A stretch of DNA of 64,000 nucleotides from Hyphomicrobiales bacterium (GTDB lineage: Bacteria > Pseudomonadota > Alphaproteobacteria > Rhizobiales > Xanthobacteraceae): positions 114,557 to 178,556 of the forward strand of contig JAFKKG010000022.1 of assembly GCA_017305715.1 (NCBI GenBank). Direction: 5' to 3'. A program made the position numbers and the translations under genes. Below the pieces are notes generated by a model. The model was not told where the DNA came from and ran no database searches. It was given only the letters and a program-made list of their open reading frames with translations. Below, piece by piece: positions 58,786 through 64,000 of this stretch. Each line of letters begins with the position of its first letter. Position 1 is the stretch's first letter.

Positions 58786-59976
58786 ATGAACGTCACCCAG
58801 CGGGATCGCGATCTCGGCACCGGCTATGCCATGAAGCCGTGCAGCACCCGGACCGAACTGACATCGGTCGGCCGCGGAACGCCGATGGGCGAACTGCTCC
58901 GGCGTTACTGGCACCCGGTCGGCCTCGTGACCGACGCCACCGATATCCCCAGAAAAGTGCGCGTGCTCGGCGAGGATTTGGTGCTCTTCCGCGACAGGCA
59001 CGCCCGGATCGGCCTGCTGCACGCGCGCTGCTGCCACCGCGGCACGACCCTGTACTACGGCAAGGTCGAGGAAGACGGCATCCGCTGCTGCTACCATGGC
59101 TGGAAGTTCGATACCGAAGGCCATTGCCTCGAACAGCCCTGCGAGCCCGAGGGCGGCAAGTTCAAGGACAAGGTGCGGCAGCCCTGGTATCCGGTCGAGG
59201 AGCGCTACGGCCTGATCTTCGCCTATATGGGACCGGCCGAGAAGAAGCCGGTGCTGCCGGCCTACGAATGCCTGGAGAAGATGGACGACGGCGAGTTCGT
59301 CGAGGCGGATGATTCTTCCATCGGCGGCGGTGGACCGGCCGTCATCCCGTGCAACTGGCTGCAGCATTTCGAGAACGTGGTCGATCCCTACCACGTCCCG
59401 GTGCTGCACGGATCGTTCAGCGGGCCTCAGTTCACCAACATGATGGCCTCGATGCCGGAGGTGAAGTTCGAGACCTCGGCCCGCGGCGTCACCGTGCGCT
59501 CGATCCGCCATCAGGACGACGGCAAGGTGTTCTACCGCGTGACCGAGGCCGCCCTCCCCACGCTGCGCGTGGTGCCCAATCCGCGCGTGGCGCAATTTGC
59601 CCGCGTGGAGTCGATCGGCTGGACGCTGCCGATCGACGATACGTCCTTCCGCATCTACGTCGCCGGCCGGGTCAAGAACACCGGCGACATCGGGCGGATG
59701 CGCTCGAAATTCAACGGCAAGTTCTGGTGGGACATGACCGAACAGGAACACCAGCAATTCCCGGGCGATTATGAAGCCCAGGTCGGCCAGGGCCCGGTGA
59801 CGCTGCATTCGGAAGAGCATTTCGGGCAGAGCGACCGCGGCATCCTGATGATCCGGCGCATGCTGACCGACCAGCTCGAGGCCGTCGCGGCGGGCCGCGA
59901 CCCGATCGGCATCTCCTTTGATCCGCACGCGGGGCTGGTGGAATTCGAAGCGGGGAATTTCATTCGCGAAGCGTAA
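58786..59976 (+). CDS. Rieske non-haem iron oxygenase, alpha subunit
   Basis: This oxygenase (396 residues) has an N-terminal Rieske [2Fe-2S] domain with ligands Cys82, His84, Cys101 and His104 (RCCHRG, CCYHGW). The catalytic domain has NVVDPYHVPVLHG supplying the mono-iron His/His ligands and the bridging Asp. The layout resembles phthalate 4,5-dioxygenase/vanillate demethylase-type oxygenases, which need a separate reductase; none is present here. GGAGGAAAC lies just before the ATG. Substrate unknown, probably an aromatic acid imported by the next gene. Confidence 0.9.
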   Translation: MNVTQRDRDLGTGYAMKPCSTRTELTSVGRGTPMGELLRRYWHPVGLVTDATDIPRKVRVLGEDLVLFRDRHARIGLLHARCCHRGTTLYYGKVEEDGIRCCYHGWKFDTEGHCLEQPCEPEGGKFKDKVRQPWYPVEERYGLIFAYMGPAEKKPVLPAYECLEKMDDGEFVEADDSSIGGGGPAVIPCNWLQHFENVVDPYHVPVLHGSFSGPQFTNMMASMPEVKFETSARGVTVRSIRHQDDGKVFYRVTEAALPTLRVVPNPRVAQFARVESIGWTLPIDDTSFRIYVAGRVKNTGDIGRMRSKFNGKFWWDMTEQEHQQFPGDYEAQVGQGPVTLHSEEHFGQSDRGILMIRRMLTDQLEAVAAGRDPIGISFDPHAGLVEFEAGNFIREA

Positions 59977-60013
59977 GCAACGCGCTTCGTGCAAAAAAAT
60001 ACGGGGGATGACC

Positions 60014-61309
60014 ATGGTCGATTTCGCGCCGCAGGCGGCCGCACAGGCCGAAGCCGTTGCCGCAAAGCCCTCGATACGGCGCTATTACGTGTTGGGAATT
60101 CTGACCGTCGTCTATGCGCTCAACTTCCTCGACCGCACCATTTTCAACGTCCTGATCGAGCCGATCAAAAAAGAATTCGTGCTCTCCGACACCACGATGG
60201 GCCTGCTCGCGGGTTTTGGGTTCGTGCTGTTCTACTCATTGCTTGGGATACCGATTGCGCGGATCGCCGACCGTCTCAACCGGCGCAACATCGTCGCTGT
60301 CGCCTTCGCGTTCTGGAGCGCGATGACGGCGCTGTGCGGCATGGCCACCAGCGTGACATCGCTGGCGTTCGCCCGGATCGGCGTCGGCATCGGTGAATCC
60401 GCCGGCACCCCCGCCTCGCAATCGCTGGTCGCCGATCTCTTCAACAAGAACGAACGGCCGCGCGCGCTCGGCATCTACGCCATCGGCACTTATCTTGGCG
60501 TGTTCCTCGGCTATTTCATCGGCGGCTATGTCAACCAGCACTACGGCTGGCGGATGGCGTTCTTCACGGCAGGCTTGCCCGGCATCGCGCTTGCCGCCGT
60601 GCTGTGGCTGACGATCTCCGAGCCGAAACGCGGCGCGATGGCGGAAACGTTCACGCCAGAGCCGCTCGGGCCGACGCTCGGTTTCCTCGCCTCGCAAAAG
60701 ACCTTCATCATCGTGCTGATCGGCTTTTGCCTGACCACCTACACCAATTACGCCACCGCGGCCTGGATCCCGCCGTTCCTGGCGCGTGTTCATCATCTCT
60801 CGAGCGCCGAGATCGGCGCTTATGCCGGCACCTACAAGGGCCTGTGCGGCATGGCGGGCACGTTGATCGGCGGCCTCGTGGTGGCGCAGATCAGCAAGCG
60901 CGACGACCGCTGGAAATTATGGGCGCCGGCGATCATGTCCGGGCTCGCCGGCCCGGTGTTCGCGGTGTGCATGCTGACGCAGGATTTCAAAACCATGGTC
61001 GCAGCCCTCGCGCTGACGTCATTCCTGGTCGGCTTCCACCTCGGGCCGATCTTCGCGATCGCCCAGACAGTTGCTAAACCGAGCATGCGCGCGCTGGCTT
61101 CCGCGATCATCCTGTTGACCGCGACCTGTTTCGGCCAGGGCGTCGGCCCGCTCGCGGTCGGAATGATCAATGACGCGCTGAAGAACGACTACGGCGCCGG
61201 CGCGGTCCGCTATTCGCTGTTGTCGGCCGCGGTCACCACCACGCTCGGCGCGCTGCTGTTCATCTGGGCTGCGCGCTCGATTCGCGGGGATATCAAGCGG
61301 GCCAGTTGA
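60014..61309 (+). CDS. MFS transporter
   Basis: This major facilitator protein (431 residues) has 12 predicted helices. The first helix holds YALNFLDRTIFNVLIEPIKK, and the loop 2-3 motif is GIPIARIADRLNRRNIV. The chosen ATG at 60014 has GGGGGA 5 bases upstream; an in-frame ATG at 60008 overlaps that ribosome-binding site. It follows the Rieske oxygenase by 37 bases and probably takes up its substrate or exports a product. Confidence 0.88.
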   Translation: MVDFAPQAAAQAEAVAAKPSIRRYYVLGILTVVYALNFLDRTIFNVLIEPIKKEFVLSDTTMGLLAGFGFVLFYSLLGIPIARIADRLNRRNIVAVAFAFWSAMTALCGMATSVTSLAFARIGVGIGESAGTPASQSLVADLFNKNERPRALGIYAIGTYLGVFLGYFIGGYVNQHYGWRMAFFTAGLPGIALAAVLWLTISEPKRGAMAETFTPEPLGPTLGFLASQKTFIIVLIGFCLTTYTNYATAAWIPPFLARVHHLSSAEIGAYAGTYKGLCGMAGTLIGGLVVAQISKRDDRWKLWAPAIMSGLAGPVFAVCMLTQDFKTMVAALALTSFLVGFHLGPIFAIAQTVAKPSMRALASAIILLTATCFGQGVGPLAVGMINDALKNDYGAGAVRYSLLSAAVTTTLGALLFIWAARSIRGDIKRAS

Positions 61310-61448
61310 GCCGTTTCGTCCCATCTAATTGTTATTATTAATATTTTCGTATTCATATCCTGATTTGACCCGGCCGGAATGGCTGGCAGGCACCCAGCCG
61401 TTGGCCGAAAGGGTACAAATCGGGTCGAAAACCACCCCGATGAAACCA

Positions 61449-61467
61449 TTTCGTGGAATCCACGAAA
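61449..61467. repeat. 19-bp perfect palindrome ahead of a small membrane protein gene
   Basis: TTTCGTGGA and TCCACGAAA flank a single central A. It lies 70 bases upstream of the 66-residue gene at 61537, in a 227-base gap that also has a short AT-rich run near 61327-61360. It could be an operator or an RNA stem; the sequence does not decide. Confidence 0.5.
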
Positions 61468-61536
61468 CCATCCCGAAACACTCGGGGCGTACATGTCTCC
61501 CCATCAGATGGCGCAAAGACGCCTCGGAGGCATCAC

Positions 61537-61737
61537 ATGAACCACTCAATTCACTCGGCAGACCGTTCGACCCACCTCAAGATCGTGGTTGTTGCGCTCG
61601 TGGCTGGTATCGCGGTGGCAGCTTTCGGTATCTCGGCGCGTACCAATTCGGAATTCACACAGACGGCGCAGACCCCGGTCATGAAGGCCGGCAAGCCGGT
61701 AGTCATCACCAGCTCGCAGACGTCGGCGGTCCGCTAA
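61537..61737 (+). CDS. Small single-helix membrane protein
   Basis: The product is 66 residues: a hydrophilic N terminus (MNHSIHSADRSTHLK), one membrane helix (IVVVALVAGIAVAAFGISA), and a polar Thr/Ser-rich tail (TNSEFTQTAQTP). GGAGG lies 9 bases before the ATG. It is monocistronic, with a palindrome upstream and a good terminator 30 bases downstream. Similar short proteins are frequent in Bradyrhizobium as I recall; no function is known. Confidence 0.7.
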   Translation: MNHSIHSADRSTHLKIVVVALVAGIAVAAFGISARTNSEFTQTAQTPVMKAGKPVVITSSQTSAVR

Positions 61738-61766
61738 GCGGTTTCACTCCCAGTACTGGCAAGATG

Positions 61767-61789
61767 GCCGCCTGCGGGCGGCTTTTTTG
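61767..61789 (+). terminator. Rho-independent terminator
   Basis: GCCGCC (61767-61772), loop TGCG, GGCGGC (61777-61782), then six Ts. It ends the transcript of the small membrane protein gene. The remaining 289 bases to the next start codon (62078) hold no further feature I can support. Confidence 0.85.
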
Positions 61790-62077
61790 TTGCCGGCATC
61801 GGCGGCTTCCCCGGCGCCACCCAGTTTCGAACAGCCTGTACCATTCCGGCGCACGGCCCCGCAGCCGCCACAGGTGACGCGGCGAAACGGCCCGGCCCCG
61901 AGTGCTCCGCCGGCGCTAAAAACCCGAGGGAATGCTGCCCCGCGCCGCGATTAACCGCGTTACGCGCCTTTCACGGGGCCGACCCGTCGATTGGCCGATC
62001 CGGCACGATCGCTGCCCTTCCAGTCCATCTTTCGCCGCGCCCGACCCGATGCGGCACAGGTTGAGCTTGGAGGATCC

Positions 62078-63715
62078 ATGTCGATCGCAGCGCCGTTCGA
62101 GACGCCCGGAAACAAGCACAAAAGCATCGTCGCGATCGCTGCCACGGCCCTGCTGTTCGTGGTCCTGGCGGTGCTGCTCGACGGTCCGATCTGGCTGGTA
62201 AAACTGGTCCCGACCCAGGACGGTCCCGTGCATCTGGCGCAGGCCGACCTGATCGCGCGGTTCGGCTGGGGCGGCCCGCTGCAGGAACCGGCCGCGTCGT
62301 TCTACCAGTGGAATCCGCGCATCGAACCCAACTCGGCGATCTACCTGCTGCTGGCAGGCCTGATCCGGCTCACCGGTGACGCGCTGACCGCCAACAGCCT
62401 GTTCCTCAGCCTGTACGGGCTATTGTGGATCGGCGCCGCCTATGTGGTCTCCCGCTCGGCGACCGATCGGCCGGTCCTGCCCATGCTGCTGATGCTCCCG
62501 ATCGCATTCGGCGTCTTCATCCATTGGGGGTTTTACAATTTCGCGCTCGGCGTGCCGCTGTTCTTGCTGTTTGCAGGGTTCTGGCGACGCGTACGCGAGC
62601 GTGGCGACGCGATGGCGTTCGTCATGACCGCCTTGTTCTTCGCAGCCCTTTACCTGACGCACATCACGGCTGTCGCGGCGGCGTGCCTGTTGCTGGCGGC
62701 TGACGGTGTCGCGCGGTCGCTTCGCGAACTGAAGCGCTCCGGGGCTGGCGCGGCCGGCAGGCGGCTACTGATCGACGGCACCTGGGCGCTGGCGGCCGCA
62801 CTGCCGGTGCTGCTGCTGATCGCCAGCTTCATGCTGACGTACCAGAACATTCCGCTTGAACCCGCGGGCAATGATGGCGGCACCCCCCAGGTGTTCCGCC
62901 GGATCTTCGCGGCCACTTACCTGTTTTCCTTCACGTGGTGGGAATTGGTCGCGCTGGCACCGCTGCTCGGCGCGCTGGCGATAGCCGCGCTTGCGGCGCT
63001 GCGACGGATCAGGTCAGGCGATTTGATGTGGCCGGTTTTCTTTGTGCTGGTCCTGCTGGTGTCGCTGCTCAATCTCAAGATCGGGCCGGCCCCGCTGTCG
63101 GAGCGGCTGGCGCCCTTCAGCGGCATCGCCATCGTGATGACCATCGCCAGCCGCCAGCCCGGCGCAGCGCTCGTGCGCACACTGTGCGTGGCTGCCCTCG
63201 CCGGCCTGGTCGGGCAGACCGCCGTCCGTTCGCTGGCCTACAAGAGCTGGGCGCCGACGCTGGAAAGCGAACTCGCGGCCGGCCGCGCCAACCCCGGCAA
63301 GACCTTCGCCAATCTCGATTTGATCGCGCAGCGTGACAGCAGACTGTTCGCCTGGCGCGTTCGCCCCACACTGCATGCCGCGCAGACCGTGGCACTGGCC
63401 GCCCGCGGCGCCGGGCTGTCTTCGCCGCTGCCGTCGACCCGCTATTTCGGCTACTTCCCGCTGCAATATATCGAAGCGCGGGATTTCATGCGCGCGACCG
63501 AGGATTGGGTCGATGAGCCCGAAGCCGCTGGACTGGCCAAATTCCGCGCCGCCAACAAGGGCGCGCCGCAGGTCCTGATCGTGTCATCGTCCAACGATGA
63601 CGGATCGGCGATGGCGAGCAAGCTCGGCTATCGCGATTGCACCGCGGATCGCGCCGGCCGGCGCGAAATCAGCGTGTGCAGGGTCGCAACCGAGGTCAGC
63701 GCCGCGCGGGACTGA
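62078..63715 (+). CDS. Polytopic membrane protein, glycosyltransferase-like (GT-C) architecture
   Basis: The product is 545 residues from the ATG at 62078, which has GGAGG 5 bases upstream; the frame continues to 61991 without a better start. There are about ten hydrophobic helices up to residue 400, then a soluble C-terminal region with two cysteines (YRDCTAD, ISVCRV). The first loop carries PTQDGPVHLAQADL, an acidic residue after helix 1 as in GT-C membrane glycosyltransferases. That assignment is architectural only. It is alone on its strand. Confidence 0.6.
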   Translation: MSIAAPFETPGNKHKSIVAIAATALLFVVLAVLLDGPIWLVKLVPTQDGPVHLAQADLIARFGWGGPLQEPAASFYQWNPRIEPNSAIYLLLAGLIRLTGDALTANSLFLSLYGLLWIGAAYVVSRSATDRPVLPMLLMLPIAFGVFIHWGFYNFALGVPLFLLFAGFWRRVRERGDAMAFVMTALFFAALYLTHITAVAAACLLLAADGVARSLRELKRSGAGAAGRRLLIDGTWALAAALPVLLLIASFMLTYQNIPLEPAGNDGGTPQVFRRIFAATYLFSFTWWELVALAPLLGALAIAALAALRRIRSGDLMWPVFFVLVLLVSLLNLKIGPAPLSERLAPFSGIAIVMTIASRQPGAALVRTLCVAALAGLVGQTAVRSLAYKSWAPTLESELAAGRANPGKTFANLDLIAQRDSRLFAWRVRPTLHAAQTVALAARGAGLSSPLPSTRYFGYFPLQYIEARDFMRATEDWVDEPEAAGLAKFRAANKGAPQVLIVSSSNDDGSAMASKLGYRDCTADRAGRREISVCRVATEVSAARD

Positions 63716-63851
63716 AGCCGCTCGCAATCTTCAGGCAGGGATGATGGGGCCGCGTGGAGGCGCAGCCGTTCCGCTTTGACGATGTGGGGCGGCAGAGTCG
63801 CTAAGCCATTGAAGGAGAGGCGTCCCGGCGAGGTCATCCGCAGTCTGCCCG

Positions 63852-64000
63852 CTAGGTTGTGGACTCAAACCTAGCCCATAGGCGGGTGGCGGCCAGCAGG
63901 ACGGCAGCAAGGAAATTTCGAGCGGTTTTGTCGTAGCGGGTTGCGATACGGCGAAAATGCTTCAGCTTGTTAAAGAAGCGCTCGACCAGGTTGCGTTGCC
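63852..64000 (-). mobile_element. IS5-family transposase, C-terminal end
   Basis: The last 49 codons of a transposase enter from the right edge. RNLVERFFNKLKHFRRIATR contains the DDE-box glutamate and its K/R partner, then YDKTARNFLAAVLLAATRLW and a TAG stop. This ending is typical of IS5-group elements in alphaproteobacteria. The element's terminal repeat should lie between about 63770 and 63850 (possibly within GAAGGAGAGGCGTCCCGGCG at 63809-63828), but only one end is visible so it cannot be set. Confidence 0.85.

Noticed and set aside
63628-63837. A 69-codon minus-strand frame next to the transposase end
   Set aside because: It overlaps the end of the polytopic membrane protein gene on the other strand and shows no family resemblance; part of it is probably the end of the insertion element.

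Overview
The window looks like chromosomal DNA of a GC-rich alphaproteobacterium of the Bradyrhizobium / Rhodopseudomonas group. The evidence is the gene order of the translation and envelope cluster, an unusually long ribosomal protein S2, a complete 14-gene complex I operon running on into birA, RNase J and methylmalonyl-CoA epimerase, three DUF3551 genes, a 440-residue prolyl-tRNA synthetase without an editing insert, SOS boxes of the alphaproteobacterial GTTC-N7-GTTC type, and intergenic palindromes I associate with this group. No rRNA, tRNA or CRISPR array was found.

Layout. (1) 1-11.7 kb, minus strand: a core cluster read rpsB, tsf, pyrH, frr, uppS, cdsA, dxr, rseP, bamA, lpxD, fabZ (cut by the window edge), with many overlapping stop/start codons. 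(2) 11.9-19.3 kb, accessory: a toxin-first toxin-antitoxin pair with an operator palindrome against the toxin start codon; an acyl-CoA degradation cluster made of a TetR regulator and AMP-forming acyl-CoA ligase on the minus strand and a thiolase, two hot-dog dehydratase subunits, an SDR and an acyl-CoA dehydrogenase on the plus strand; and the remains of a WYL-domain regulator. (3) 19.4-22.9 kb: dnaE. (4) 22.9-26.0 kb: small genes, including a 32-residue membrane peptide behind two LexA boxes, an outer-membrane beta-barrel and three DUF3551 secreted proteins. (5) 26.0-30.7 kb: lolD, two tandem lolC/E-type permeases and proS. (6) 30.7-38.7 kb, accessory: a structured repeat, a probable periplasmic copper cluster (DUF2946, TonB receptor, Asp-box propeller, TlpA-like thioredoxin, PCuAC chaperone, YtkA-like protein), a candidate small RNA with a strong terminator, and a globin. 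(7) 38.7-58.0 kb, minus strand: nuoA to nuoN followed by birA, rnj, mce and a DUF1467 gene. Three genes that are not complex I subunits sit inside the nuo run: an FkbM methyltransferase between nuoD and nuoE, a 76-residue membrane protein between nuoE and nuoF, and a 162-residue membrane-anchored protein between nuoF and nuoG. (8) 58.1-61.3 kb: a MarR regulator divergent from a Rieske oxygenase and an MFS transporter, with a near-perfect 23-bp palindrome between them. (9) 61.3-64 kb: a small membrane protein with its own terminator, a large polytopic membrane protein, and the end of an IS5-type transposase cut by the window edge.

The most promising signal is the 32-codon gene at 23077-23175. 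It encodes one hydrophobic helix and carries two complete alphaproteobacterial LexA boxes between its -35 element and start codon. This is the architecture expected of an SOS-induced membrane peptide, analogous in size and control to Caulobacter SidA. Next in interest are the FkbM methyltransferase embedded in the complex I operon, the metal-motif propeller in the copper cluster, the leaderless toxin-first TA unit, and the structured RNA ahead of the globin.
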